Source of the DNA: Frankia tisae
GTDB taxonomy: Bacteria; Actinomycetota; Actinomycetes; Frankiales; Frankiaceae
Direction: 5' to 3'
Length of the DNA: 54,176 bases
Assembly: GCF_025403405.1 (NCBI RefSeq)
Contig: NZ_JANEZT010000002.1
Span: 1 to 54,176, forward strand
The notes below the pieces were generated by a model, which was not told the DNA's origin, searched no databases, and worked only from the letters and a program-made list of their open reading frames with translations. Position numbers and translations under genes: made by a program. Of this stretch, positions 25,393 through 34,302 are shown in pieces (the stretch's first letter is position 1; every line of letters begins with the position of its first letter).

Positions 25393-27566
25393 AGTCCGGC
25401 GGCCAGCGCCTTCGCCTCCCGGCGATGGGCGTGCAGGATCGGCTCGGTGTAGCCGTTGGGCTGGCGGGCGCCGTCGAAGATGAGGCTGGTGGCGCAGCGG
25501 AAGGCGACGCCGTCGAAGCCCGGGGCCATCGGCCGGTAGGCCGGATCGTCGGCGTTCTGCTTGTCGACGATGGCGGCCATCCGCTGCAGGCTGGCGTGCA
25601 CCTGCTCCGAGGTGACGACACCGTGGCGCAGCCAGTTCGCCATGAGCTGGCTGGAGATCCGCAGGGTGGCGCGGTCCTCCATCAGCGCGACGTCGTGGAT
25701 GTCGGGCACCTTCGAGCAGCCGATGCCCTGGTCGATCCAGCGCACGACGTAGCCGAGGATCGACTGCGCGTTGTTGTCGATCTCCTGCTGGCGGTCCTCG
25801 GCGCTCCACGCGGCCGGGTCGCCGAGCGGGATCCGCAGGATGTCACGCAGGTTCGCGCGGGGCCGGTCGGCGAGCTCGTGCTGGCGGGCGAAGACGTCGA
25901 TCTGGTGGTAGTGCAGCGCGTGCAGGGTCGCCGCGGTGGGTGAGGGCACCCAGGCCGTCGTCGCGCCGGCCTGGAGCTGGCCGATCTTCTGGGTCAGCAT
26001 GTCGGCCATCAGGTCGGGCATCGCCCACATACCCTTGCCGATCTGGGCGCGGCCCGACAGGCCGGCCGCCAGCCCCTGGTCGACGTTGTTGTTCTCGTAG
26101 GTGGTGATCCAGGTCTGCGTCTTCATGTCGGCCTTGCGCACCATCGGCCCGGCCTCGAAGGAGGTGTGGATCTCGTCGCCGGACCGGTCCAGGAAGCCGG
26201 TGTTGATGAACACCACCCGCCGGCGGGCCGCCTCGATCGACGCGGCGAGGTTCACCGTGGTGCGGCGCTCCTCGTCCATGATCCCGATCTTGAGGGTGTC
26301 GGCCGGCAGGCCGAGCAGCGCCTCGACCCGGGCGAACAGGTCGACGGTGAGGGCCGCCTCGGCCGGGCCGTGCATCTTCGGCTTGACGATGTAGATCGAG
26401 CCGGTGCGGCTGTTGCGCCTGGCCGCGTCCGCGCGCAGGCCCGGCAGCGCCGCCAGGGACGTGATGATCGCGTCGAGGATGCCCTCGAACACCTCCTCGC
26501 CGTCGGGGCCGAGGATCGCGTCGGTGGTCATCAGGTGCCCGACGTTGCGGACCAGCAGCAGCGCCCGGCCCGGCAGCACGACCTGCCCGCCGTCGGGCGC
26601 GGTGAACGTCCGGTCCGCGGCCAGCGCCCGCTCGAACGACGACCCGCCCTTGGCCACCGTCGCGGTCAGGGTGCCCTGGTTCAACGCCAGCCAGTTGGCG
26701 TAGGCCGCCACCTTGTCCTCGGCGTCGACGGCGGTGATGGAGTCCTCGAAGTCGACGATCGTGGTGAGTGCGGACTCGAGGACGACGTCCTGCACCCCGG
26801 CGGGGTCGCCGGCGCCGATGGCTCCCGCGCGATCGACGAGGATCTCCGCGTGCAGGCCGTGGTGGGCCAGCAGGATCCCGCTGGGCGACGCCGCCTCGCC
26901 GGTGTACCCGCGCAGCGCCGAGGGGGCGGCCAGGCCGGTCTTCGTGCCGTCGGCCAGCGTGACGACCAGGCCGCCGTCGGCGACGGCGTAGTGCGCCGCG
27001 TCGCCGTGACCGCCCTCGCGCAGCGGCGCGATCTGGTCGAGGAACGCCCGCGCGTAGGCGATGACCTTCGCGCCGCGGACCGGGTTGTAGGGCCCGTCGC
27101 GGTGCGCGCCGTCGTCCTCGGCGATGGCGTCGGTGCCGTAGAGGGCGTCGTACAGCGAGCCCCAGCGGGCATTCGCCGCGTTGAGGGCGTACCGGGCGTT
27201 GAGGACCGGCACGACGAGCTGCGGGCCGGCGGTCAGCGCGATCTCGTCGTCGACGTTCTCGGTCGAGAGCTGGAACGGCTCCGGCTCCGGCCGCAGGTAG
27301 CCGATCTCGACGAGGAAGTCGTGGTAGGCGTCCGCGTCGTGCGGGGAGCCGGCGCGGGCACGGTGCCATTCGTCGATCTGCCGCTGCAGCTCGTCGCGCT
27401 CGGCGAGCAGGGCCCGGTTGACGGGCGTGAGCGCGGTGACGATCTCCTCGACGCCGCTCCAGAAGGCCGCGGGCTCAACTCCCGAGCCGGGCAGGGCGGC
27501 GGTCTGCACGAACTCGTGCAGGCTCGCCGCCACCTGAAGGGCACCGAGCTGGATCCGTTCGGTCAT
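25389..27566 (-). CDS. glcB: Malate synthase G
   Basis: 725 residues, the normal length for monomeric malate synthase G. Recognised blocks: [26 protein letters not shown] (the acidic metal/substrate region), [56 protein letters not shown], and [21 protein letters not shown] near the end. It condenses glyoxylate with acetyl-CoA to malate. The gene for glycolate oxidase GlcD is just upstream on the same strand (79-base gap), so together they convert glycolate to glyoxylate to malate. Confidence 0.95.
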   Translation of the reverse strand: MTERIQLGALQVAASLHEFVQTAALPGSGVEPAAFWSGVEEIVTALTPVNRALLAERDELQRQIDEWHRARAGSPHDADAYHDFLVEIGYLRPEPEPFQLSTENVDDEIALTAGPQLVVPVLNARYALNAANARWGSLYDALYGTDAIAEDDGAHRDGPYNPVRGAKVIAYARAFLDQIAPLREGGHGDAAHYAVADGGLVVTLADGTKTGLAAPSALRGYTGEAASPSGILLAHHGLHAEILVDRAGAIGAGDPAGVQDVVLESALTTIVDFEDSITAVDAEDKVAAYANWLALNQGTLTATVAKGGSSFERALAADRTFTAPDGGQVVLPGRALLLVRNVGHLMTTDAILGPDGEEVFEGILDAIITSLAALPGLRADAARRNSRTGSIYIVKPKMHGPAEAALTVDLFARVEALLGLPADTLKIGIMDEERRTTVNLAASIEAARRRVVFINTGFLDRSGDEIHTSFEAGPMVRKADMKTQTWITTYENNNVDQGLAAGLSGRAQIGKGMWAMPDLMADMLTQKIGQLQAGATTAWVPSPTAATLHALHYHQIDVFARQHELADRPRANLRDILRIPLGDPAAWSAEDRQQEIDNNAQSILGYVVRWIDQGIGCSKVPDIHDVALMEDRATLRISSQLMANWLRHGVVTSEQVHASLQRMAAIVDKQNADDPAYRPMAPGFDGVAFRCATSLIFDGARQPNGYTEPILHAHRREAKALAAGL

Positions 27567-27645
27567 CGTCAGTCCTTGTCGTGTGGTCGCGTTGCCGAGC
27601 GGCGCGGTCGAAACGTGCGGGGCCTGCCGTCCGGGGAATCCGCCG

Positions 27646-29022
27646 TCAGGGGAAGATCGCCCCGGGGTTGAGGATGCCCAGGGGGTCGAGCGCCTGCTTG
27701 ATGCGCAGGGACAGCTCCATCACCTCCGGACCGAGCTGGTCGGGTAACCAGACCTTCTTGAGCCGGCCGACGCCGTGCTCGCCGGTGATCGTGCCGTCGA
27801 GCTTGATGGCGAGGTCCATCACCTCGCCGAAGGCGAGCTCGGCCCGCTGGGCCATGTCCGCGTCGGCCGGGTCGAAGACGATGAGTGGATGGGTGTTGCC
27901 GTCGCCGGCGTGCGCGATCAGGGCGATCGTCAGGGCGCGGTCGGCCGCGATCGTCTCGATGCCCTGGACCAGTTCCGGCAGCCGCGGTAGCGGCACGCCG
28001 ACATCCTCGAGCAGCAGCGCGCCGCGCCGTTCCACCGCGGGGATGGCCGCGCGGCGCGCCGCGACGAACGCCTCGCCCTCGTCCGGGTCGTCGGTGACCA
28101 GCGTCTCGGTGGCGCCGCTGGCCACGCAGGCGTCGAGCATGATCTTCATTTCGAGCTCGGCGGCGAGGTGCTGGCTGTCGGAACGGGCCACGAGCAGCGC
28201 GGCCGCGTCGCGGTCGAGCCCCATGTGCAGGACGTCCTCGACGGCGTTGATCGACGCCTGGTCCATGAACTCCAGCATCGAGGGCCGGATGGCCGACGTG
28301 ATCGCCAGGATGGCCGCGGTGGCCGCCTCGGTGGTGGGGAAGGTGGCGACCAGCGTACTCGACGGCGGCTGGGCCGGGATGAGCCGCAGGGTGGCCTCGG
28401 TGACGATGCCGAGCGTCCCCTCGCTGCCGACGAACAGCTTGGTCAGCGACAGCCCGGCGACGTCCTTGAGCCGCGGGCCGCCGAGGCGCACGGCGCGCCC
28501 GTCGGCGAGCACGACCTCCAGCCCGAGCACGTAGTCGGTCGTGACGCCGTACTTCACGCAGCACAGGCCGCCCGCGTTCGTCGCGACGTTGCCCCCGATG
28601 GAACAGATCTCGAACGACGACGGGTCCGGCGGATACCACAGCCCATGGGCCGCGGCCGCCGCCTTGACCTCGGCGTTGAGCAGACCCGGCTGCACGACGG
28701 CCATCCGGGTGAGCGGGTCGACGCGGATCGAGCGCATCCGCTCCGTCGACAGCACGATGCCCCCGGTGACGGCGGTGGAGCCGCCGGACAGCCCGGTGCC
28801 CGCCCCCCGCGGCACCACTGCGACGCGGTGGCGCGCCGCCCACCGGACGGCGATCTGAACGTGCTCGGTCGACTCGGCGCGCACCGCCGCGAGGGGCTGC
28901 CCCGCGAGCGGGTCCGCCGCGCGGTCACGGCGGTACTTCTCCAGCAGGTCGGGATCGGTGACGACCACCCCGGCGGGCAGCGCGTCAACCAGCTCGGCGA
29001 TGGTGACGTCCTCCACGGTCAC
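27646..29022 (-). CDS. glcD: Glycolate oxidase FAD subunit GlcD-like
   Basis: 458-residue FAD-linked oxidase of the vanillyl-alcohol-oxidase superfamily. The FAD-binding half shows [27 protein letters not shown] and [18 protein letters not shown]. The C-terminal half has [10 protein letters not shown] and [11 protein letters not shown], typical of GlcD and D-2-hydroxyacid dehydrogenases. Start GTG 29022 with GGAAAGG about 8 bases upstream. Separate GlcE and GlcF subunits are not in the window, so a D-lactate or other 2-hydroxyacid dehydrogenase is the alternative; malate synthase next door favours glycolate. Confidence 0.85.
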   Translation of the reverse strand: MTVEDVTIAELVDALPAGVVVTDPDLLEKYRRDRAADPLAGQPLAAVRAESTEHVQIAVRWAARHRVAVVPRGAGTGLSGGSTAVTGGIVLSTERMRSIRVDPLTRMAVVQPGLLNAEVKAAAAAHGLWYPPDPSSFEICSIGGNVATNAGGLCCVKYGVTTDYVLGLEVVLADGRAVRLGGPRLKDVAGLSLTKLFVGSEGTLGIVTEATLRLIPAQPPSSTLVATFPTTEAATAAILAITSAIRPSMLEFMDQASINAVEDVLHMGLDRDAAALLVARSDSQHLAAELEMKIMLDACVASGATETLVTDDPDEGEAFVAARRAAIPAVERRGALLLEDVGVPLPRLPELVQGIETIAADRALTIALIAHAGDGNTHPLIVFDPADADMAQRAELAFGEVMDLAIKLDGTITGEHGVGRLKKVWLPDQLGPEVMELSLRIKQALDPLGILNPGAIFP

Positions 29023-29069
29023 AGCGGCCAGCCTTTCCAGGGGAGGGTCCGCACGACATCGCTTCCAGG

Positions 29070-29115
29070 ACGCCGACTTCTACTCTGCCGGCTTCCGCTC
29101 TGCCAACTTCCACCA
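29070..29115. repeat. Imperfect 15-bp tandem repeats
   Basis: Three units of about 15 bases, pattern NNCTTCNNCTCTGCC (gacttctactctgcc, ggcttccgctctgcc, aacttccaccatgcg), between glcD and the IclR gene. In one plus-strand frame they read like ADF/AGF/ANF pentapeptide repeats, but no complete gene is present. May be regulatory direct repeats. Confidence 0.35.
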
Positions 29116-29132
29116 TGCGGAAAAAGAAATCT

Positions 29133-29144
29133 GTATCGTGATAC
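29133..29144. promoter_or_regulatory. Palindrome GTATCGTGATAC, probable IclR operator
   Basis: Perfect inverted repeat GTATC-GT-GATAC in an A-rich stretch midway between divergent glcD and the IclR-family gene. Position and symmetry fit an operator of the IclR protein; binding is inferred. Confidence 0.5.
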
Positions 29145-29269
29145 GAACGTAGGGCGCGGCGGCGCCCTCGGTCAAGGCGAACGCGGGGGAGCCGGCGGGG
29201 GAGCCGGCCGAGACGCGCCCCGTGCTCAGGGCCGATGCCCGGCCCGAGGGGAGAGGGAGGTGCGCGGGA

Positions 29270-30025
29270 ATGCCGGTCGAGCAGCGTGCGGCGGGGGTGC
29301 AGTCGGTCCAGCGTGCCCTGGACATCCTCGAGGTCGTCGAGGCAGCGGGCGGCGGCTGTTCGATCAGCGCGATGGCCGCGGCGACCGGTCTGCCGCTGCC
29401 GACCATCCACCGGCTGGTCCAGACCCTCACCGCTCGCGGCTACCTACGCCAGCTTCCCGACCGCCGGTACTGCCTCGGTTCCCGGCTGGTTCCGCTGGGC
29501 GCCGGTGCGAACGCGCTGCTCGGCGAGCGGGCCGCCCCGGTCCTGCGCGAACTCGCCGACGGGCTCGGCGAGTCGGCCAACCTCGCGGTCCTGGCCGGCG
29601 AGCGGGCCGAGTACGTCGCCCAGGCTCCCGGGGTGTACTCGATGCGGACTTTCACCGAGGTGGGCCGGCGGGTCCCCCTGTACTGCACCGGCGTCGGCAA
29701 GGCGCTGCTGTCCACGCTCGGCGACGACGAGGCCCGCGCGATCCTCAGGCGCTCGACGCTGTCCATTCACACCGCCACGACCATCGTCGAGCTCGACGCA
29801 CTGCTTGACGAGCTGGCCGCCATCCGCGCCCGCGGCTACGCCCTCGACGAGGGCGAGATGGAGGTCGGGGTGCGCTGCGTCGCCATGCCGATGTCCGTGC
29901 CCGGCATGGCGCCGATGGCGCTGTCCGTGTCAGGCCCCGCCGTGCGCATGAGTGACGACCTCACCGGCCGCGCGGCGCCGGCGCTGATCCGCGCCTGCGC
30001 CTCCCTCGCCACGGCCCTCACCTGA
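29270..30025 (+). CDS. IclR-family transcriptional regulator
   Basis: 251-residue IclR-type protein. The N-terminal winged helix is seen in VQSVQRALDILEVVE, CSISAMAAATGLPLPTIHRLVQTLTARGYL. The C-terminal ligand domain has GESANLAVLAGERAEYVAQ, GVGKALLSTLGDDEA and YALDEGEMEVGVRCVAMP, typical of the small-acid-binding domain. ATG 29270 has GGGAGG about 9 bases upstream. It is divergent from glcD-glcB and probably controls them in response to glyoxylate or a related acid; the effector is inference. Confidence 0.9.
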   Translation: MPVEQRAAGVQSVQRALDILEVVEAAGGGCSISAMAAATGLPLPTIHRLVQTLTARGYLRQLPDRRYCLGSRLVPLGAGANALLGERAAPVLRELADGLGESANLAVLAGERAEYVAQAPGVYSMRTFTEVGRRVPLYCTGVGKALLSTLGDDEARAILRRSTLSIHTATTIVELDALLDELAAIRARGYALDEGEMEVGVRCVAMPMSVPGMAPMALSVSGPAVRMSDDLTGRAAPALIRACASLATALT

Positions 30026-30994
30026 ACCACCGGCAGGCCCGCGCAGGCTCGGGAGGATTTCGGCGAGACGTTCGAGCTGCTCCCGTGCGGATCCGAGGTC
30101 GACGGTGCCGATCCGGCAGACGAGGTGGCGTGCTCCGGCGGCGATGTAGCCCGCCAGGTGCGCAGCCACCTGCGCCGGCGGCCCGGTGGTCACGGCCTGG
30201 ATGGCTTCGAGGTCCCGCAGCGCGAGTCCGTAGTTCGCCCGGCTGTAGTCCGCCAGGGCGTCGCGTCCGCTCTCCAGGGTGTCGGCGATCAGCACCGACA
30301 CGAACAGGGCAGGCGTGATCGTGTCCGGGGCGCGGCCCGCGTCGGCTGCTGCCCGCCGTACCTGGGCCAGACCGGTCCGGTAGTCCGCCGCGTTGGGCGG
30401 GTAGGGCAGCCACCCGTCGTAGCGGCGACCGGTGCGGGTGAGCGCGGCGGGGGTGGCGCCGCCGAGCCAGATCGGTGGGCCACCGGCCTGGCTGGGCGCC
30501 GTGGCCGGCGGGATCCCGTCGAAGTGCAGAAGGTCGCCGTGGAAGGAGGTCGGGCCATCGGCGGTCCACAGCCGGCGCCACAGGGCGATGGTCTCGTCGA
30601 GCCGGGTGAACCGGTCGGCCCAGGGAACCTGGGACAGGTCGTGCAGAGGCCGGCCGAAACGGCCGGGAAAGGCCGCGCCCACGGCCACGGTCAGTCGCCC
30701 GCCGGACAGCAGGTCGAGGGAGGCGAGGGCCTGCGCCGCCTGCACGGGCCGGCGAAGTACCGGTAGGAGCGTCGCCGTGCCGAGGGTGACGCGGTCGGTG
30801 ACCGGTGCCAAGGCGGCGAGCATGGTCAGCGCTTCGATGCGCGGGCCGAGCAGCGAGTCGTTGACCCACAACGAGTCGTAGCCGAGGTTCTCTGCCTGGA
30901 CCGCGAAATCGACGAGCTCACGTGGGTCGGTTCCCGCGCCCCACTGGGCTTTTCCGATCGGGACGAGCACGCCGAGGCGGAGGTCATCGTTCAT
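29930..30994 (-). CDS. LLM-class F420/FMN-dependent oxidoreductase
   Basis: 354-residue luciferase-like monooxygenase-fold protein: RLGVLVPIGKAQWG, QAENLGYDSLWVNDSLLGPR, VTLGTATLLPVLRRPVQAAQALASLDLLSGGRL and GPPIWLGGATPAALTRTGRRYDGWLP are standard family blocks. Substrate unknown. The C-terminal ~45 residues are low-complexity Gly/Arg-rich and overlap the 3' end of the convergent IclR gene by 96 bases, so this tail may be a run-on after loss of an earlier stop. It is divergent from an XRE regulator, which probably controls it. Confidence 0.82.
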   Translation of the reverse strand: MNDDLRLGVLVPIGKAQWGAGTDPRELVDFAVQAENLGYDSLWVNDSLLGPRIEALTMLAALAPVTDRVTLGTATLLPVLRRPVQAAQALASLDLLSGGRLTVAVGAAFPGRFGRPLHDLSQVPWADRFTRLDETIALWRRLWTADGPTSFHGDLLHFDGIPPATAPSQAGGPPIWLGGATPAALTRTGRRYDGWLPYPPNAADYRTGLAQVRRAAADAGRAPDTITPALFVSVLIADTLESGRDALADYSRANYGLALRDLEAIQAVTTGPPAQVAAHLAGYIAAGARHLVCRIGTVDLGSAREQLERLAEILPSLRGPAGGSGEGRGEGGAGADQRRRRAAGEVVTHAHGGA

Positions 30995-31076
30995 GCGCCG
31001 CATCGTGCCGGCGGCCGGTGAAGGGTGGCAATTCCCTTGGAGGAATGGCCGGCGATCGATCCGGGGCGGTACAACG
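30995..31076. promoter_or_regulatory. Divergent promoter with inverted repeat
   Basis: 82 bases between the LLM and XRE genes. Contains ATTCC-CTTGGA-GGAAT (31031-31046) overlapping AAGGG...CCCTT, a possible operator for the XRE protein. Position is the only support. Confidence 0.35.
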
Positions 31077-31850
31077 ATGCTCGTGGACTTCCCGCAGGCA
31101 CTGCGCGAACGCCGGCTCCGCCGGCGGCTCAGCCAGCTCGAACTGGCCGAGCGGGCGGGGACCACCCAGCGGCACGTCAGCTTTCTGGAGAACGGCCGGT
31201 CGGAACCTGGCCGGGCCATGGTCGTTCGACTGGCGGAATCCCTGGACCTGCAGCTACGGGAGCGAAACAGGCTGCTGCTCGCCGCGGGCTACGCCCCCGC
31301 CTACCCGCGGACCTCCCTGGACGACCCGCCGCTGGCCCCGGTGCGCGCCGCGCTGACGCACATCCTGACCGGGCACCTGCCCTACCCTGCGATCGTCGTC
31401 GACCGCTACGGCGACCTGGTCGCCGCCAACGACGCGTTCGCCCTCCTCGCCGACGGCGCGGCGCCGGAACTGCTCGGGCCAGGCGCCAACGTCTACCGCC
31501 TCGCGCTGCATCCCGCCGGCCTGGCGCCGCGCATCGTGAATCTCGCCGAATGGTCCCGGCACATTCTCGACGGCATTCACGCCGAGATCCTGCGCAATCC
31601 CGACGACCGCCTCGCGGATCTCCACACCGAACTCGGCCAATACGTACCAGACGAACCACCAGGACCGGATCATCTCGGCTTCGCGGTTCCCCTGCGCCTG
31701 CGCTCGGCCAACGGGGAGCTACGGCTTATCACCACGATCACCACGTTCGCCACCGCCGTCGACGTCACCGTCGCCGAACTGAAGCTCGAAGCCTTTCTCC
31801 CCGCCGACCAGCCCACCGCCGCCCTCCTGCGCCGTTCGGCACCTCGGTAG
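31077..31850 (+). CDS. XRE-family regulator with MmyB-like ligand domain
   Basis: 257-residue regulator: an N-terminal XRE helix-turn-helix (LRERRLRRRLSQLELAERAGTTQRHVSFLENGRSEPG, about residues 8-45) followed by a PAS-like MmyB domain (PAIVVDRYGDLVAANDAFALL, VYRLALHPAGLAPRIVNLAEW, DHLGFAVPLRLRSANGELRL). Proteins of this type commonly regulate a neighbouring divergent dehydrogenase or oxidoreductase gene. Here the LLM enzyme begins 82 bases away in the other direction. ATG 31077 chosen; the frame is open upstream but the motif begins here. Confidence 0.88.
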   Translation: MLVDFPQALRERRLRRRLSQLELAERAGTTQRHVSFLENGRSEPGRAMVVRLAESLDLQLRERNRLLLAAGYAPAYPRTSLDDPPLAPVRAALTHILTGHLPYPAIVVDRYGDLVAANDAFALLADGAAPELLGPGANVYRLALHPAGLAPRIVNLAEWSRHILDGIHAEILRNPDDRLADLHTELGQYVPDEPPGPDHLGFAVPLRLRSANGELRLITTITTFATAVDVTVAELKLEAFLPADQPTAALLRRSAPR

Positions 31851-31875
31851 CGGACCGGTGGACCGGCGTAGGGCG

Positions 31876-32433
31876 CTACTTCTGGCCGGCGGTGAACTCG
31901 GCCTGGAGGGCGAGTTTGTTGCCGCCGCCCGACGCCGGCAGCACCTTGGCGAGGAGCTCGTCCCACCAGCTGATGAACGCGGGGTCGTAGAAGCCCGTGC
32001 CGGGCAGGTCGTCCTGCGGGTCAAACGACTTCACCGCCGGTGTCATGGCCTGCCGGCCATACCGCTGGTCGACCACGAAGCAGCCGCGGCCCCAAGCCCG
32101 AAAGTTTGCGGGGGAGCTGTCGACCGGACGATTCACGACGGTGAACAGATGCTTGTCCGAGTGCATCCCCACGATGCCGTAGAGCTCGACCCTGGTCCCC
32201 TCGGGCAACAACGGTGCATACACCTTCAGGGCCGGTCGTTTGAACGCCGTGGTGACAAGCGCCGCGTTCACCGCCCACGCGAAGTCGTTGCACACGCTGT
32301 AGAAGAATCCGGTGGTCGGGTCCTTCTCGAGCTTGGCCAGGCCCTCGGTGAGGTATCTGGTGCGGGCCCTGCCACCGGGACCGATCGACTCCGGCAGGTA
32401 GTTGCAGGTGTCCGACGTCCGCGGATCGTGCAC
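31876..32433 (-). CDS. Uncharacterised protein with papain-like C/H/D pattern
   Basis: 185-residue protein I could not assign to a family by name. Three blocks resemble papain-fold peptidase/toxin domains: FFYSVCNDFAWAVNAAL (Cys48 at the start of a helix), DKHLFTVVNRP (His95 in a strand) and GCFVVDQRYG (Asp122 in the next strand). The C-H-D order and spacing fit such folds. No signal peptide, and no immunity-like gene identified beside it. GTG 32433 is the longest start; the upstream frame is closed, so a larger ancestral toxin could have lost its N-terminus. Convergent with the XRE gene, whose stop is 25 bases away. Confidence 0.5.
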   Translation of the reverse strand: MHDPRTSDTCNYLPESIGPGGRARTRYLTEGLAKLEKDPTTGFFYSVCNDFAWAVNAALVTTAFKRPALKVYAPLLPEGTRVELYGIVGMHSDKHLFTVVNRPVDSSPANFRAWGRGCFVVDQRYGRQAMTPAVKSFDPQDDLPGTGFYDPAFISWWDELLAKVLPASGGGNKLALQAEFTAGQK

Positions 32434-32660
32434 TCCGCACCGCGACCCTTCCCACGCACCGCCGGTCCGCCGGTCCGCCGGTCCGCCCGCGTGGCGGGGG
32501 CGAGGTCCGTCGGCGTGCCCTCCTGGACCGGGAAAGTAGCGATCCGCGCGCCGAGTTCCGTCCCTGTGGCCTTCCCGTGTCGGATCATTGTCGGCGGAGC
32601 GGCCGTCGAGAGCTGGGTCGCTCGTCGTACCGTCCGCGCTCGGAAGGGTCTGGTGCAGGT

Positions 32661-33503
32661 ATGCGTGTCCGTTCGCCGGAATTCGACTTCACCGATGTCT
32701 CGCCTCGCTGGGGTTCGAACCTGGAGGCCGTCCATCTCGTCAACGCCCAGGGCATGATCCCGGCCTACATCGAGCCGTTCCTCATCAAGGTGATGCGCCG
32801 TGCGGCCGAGGAGCTGGATCCGCTGATCGACGCCGAGCTGCTGCGCGACATCGACCTGTTCAACCGGCAGGAAGGCCAGCACTACCGGCTGCACCGGGCG
32901 TTCAACGCGATGGTCCGCGACGGCGGCTACCCGGATATGGCGGACTACGAGGTCGTCTTCGAACGGGACTACGAGCACTTCCTGCGGACCAGGTCGCTGC
33001 GCTGGCTGCTCGCCTACTGCGAGGGTTTCGAGACCATCGGTTCGACCGGCGCCGAGCTGTGGGTCGACGGTCTGATGGAGACCGAACTCGGCGCCGCACC
33101 GTCCCCGGCGGTCGAGCTGTGGAAATGGCATCTGGCCGAGGAGTACGAACATCGGACGGTCGTGAACCGCGTCTACCACCGCCTGTACGGCCGGCCCCGG
33201 CTGATCGCGTGGTTATACCGGGCCAAGGGGATCGTCTCCGCCACCCGGCACCTGAACCGGCGCACCTCGCCGTTGCGGGCATACCTGCTGGGCGTGGACC
33301 GGCGCGGGATGACGGACGAGGAGCGCCGACAGTCCGTGGAACGGGAGACGGCCACGGCGAGGAAACTCGGCCGGGCGAACCTGCGCCGGCTCGCGCGCGC
33401 GTTCTCGCCGTTCTACGACCCGGCGACGACGCCCCCGCCGGTGGGTCTGCAGGCGGCCCTGGCCCGCTACCCCACGGCCGCCGGGCAGTCGAAGGGCACG
33501 TGA
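32661..33503 (+). CDS. PF10118-type predicted metal-dependent hydrolase
   Basis: 280-residue protein of the predicted metal-dependent hydrolase family (PF10118), a ferritin-like helical fold. Acidic/His metal ligands are visible in RQEGQHYRLH, YCEGFETIGSTGAELW and HLAEEYEHRTV, spaced like a di-iron site. AYIEPFLIKVMRRA at the N-terminus and VDRRGMTDEERR at the C-terminus are typical. Function is not established for the family. ATG 32661 starts the conserved region. Confidence 0.72.
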   Translation: MRVRSPEFDFTDVSPRWGSNLEAVHLVNAQGMIPAYIEPFLIKVMRRAAEELDPLIDAELLRDIDLFNRQEGQHYRLHRAFNAMVRDGGYPDMADYEVVFERDYEHFLRTRSLRWLLAYCEGFETIGSTGAELWVDGLMETELGAAPSPAVELWKWHLAEEYEHRTVVNRVYHRLYGRPRLIAWLYRAKGIVSATRHLNRRTSPLRAYLLGVDRRGMTDEERRQSVERETATARKLGRANLRRLARAFSPFYDPATTPPPVGLQAALARYPTAAGQSKGT

Positions 33504-33675
33504 TCTCGTAGCCGCCGCGCGGGCACCGCCGGCCATGCTTGGTCGGTCCGGGAGATGCGGCAGCTCCTCGACGACATGCGCCGGGCGCTCGGTCCTGAAC
33601 ACCGCGACGAGTGGCCCCTGGCCCGGCCGGCGGCGGGGTTGGGCCCGGCGGCCGGATCCGGGACGGGGGCGGTGC

Positions 33676-34302
33676 TCAGGCCCAGCGGATGACGTCGGCG
33701 GGGTCGAGCCGGGGGAGCCGCTCGAACCAGGGGTTCTCCCCGGGATGGCCGATGTTGACAACGAGCACGGACTTCCAGCGGCCGTCCGGGAAGAACTCGG
33801 CGTCGATCCCCGCGGCGTCGAAGCCGGCCATCGGCCCGGCGACGAGGCCGCAGGCCCGGATGGCGAGGATGAAGTATCCCGCCTGCAGCGGTCCGTTGAA
33901 GCTGCTCATGGTGGTCCGCATGGGCTCGTTGGCCTCGAGCGCGTCTTTCATCTGTGGCCGGATCGGCAGCAGCGTCGGGGCGTACTCGTGGAAGCGCGAG
34001 TCGACCGCGAGGATGGCGGTGGCGGGCGCCGAGGCGGTCTTGGCCCGGTTGCCCTCGTTCATCAGTGGCAGCAGCCGCTCCCGACCCTCCGCAGTGCGGA
34101 CGAAGGCCACCCGTAGCGGCTGAAGATTGGCGCTGGTCGGCGCCCACCGGGTGAGCTCCCAGATCGCGGCGAGCTGCTCGTCGCCGACCGGGGTGTCGGC
34201 GAAGGCGTTGGCCGTCCGTGCCTGCGTGAACAGCAGGGCACGCCCCGCCTCGTCGAGGCCGGGAATCCCCGGCGCGGCGATGCTCTCCACCGTAGAGGTC
34301 AT
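33676..34302 (-). CDS. RutE/HadB-like nitroreductase
   Basis: 208-residue FMN nitroreductase fold. Blocks LFTQARTANAFADTPVGDEQLAAIWELTRWAPTSANLQP, LQAGYFILAIRACGLVAGPMAGFD and VLVVNIGHPG follow the malonic-semialdehyde-reductase (RutE) subfamily, which reduces a 3-carbon aldehyde or related compound with NAD(P)H. No rut genes are nearby, so the physiological substrate is open. ATG 34302 has AGGAG at 7-base spacing. Confidence 0.85.
   Translation of the reverse strand: MTSTVESIAAPGIPGLDEAGRALLFTQARTANAFADTPVGDEQLAAIWELTRWAPTSANLQPLRVAFVRTAEGRERLLPLMNEGNRAKTASAPATAILAVDSRFHEYAPTLLPIRPQMKDALEANEPMRTTMSSFNGPLQAGYFILAIRACGLVAGPMAGFDAAGIDAEFFPDGRWKSVLVVNIGHPGENPWFERLPRLDPADVIRWA

Noticed and set aside
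32716-32728. GGTTCGAACCTGG resembles a tRNA T-arm
   Set aside because: It lies inside the PF10118-type coding sequence and no acceptor, D or anticodon stem can be folded around it.
33554-33691. 45-codon ORF MRQLLDDMRRALGPEHRDEW between two convergent genes
   Set aside because: Overlaps the nitroreductase end, turns into Gly/Ala/Pro filler, and the region looks like a GC-rich convergent spacer.
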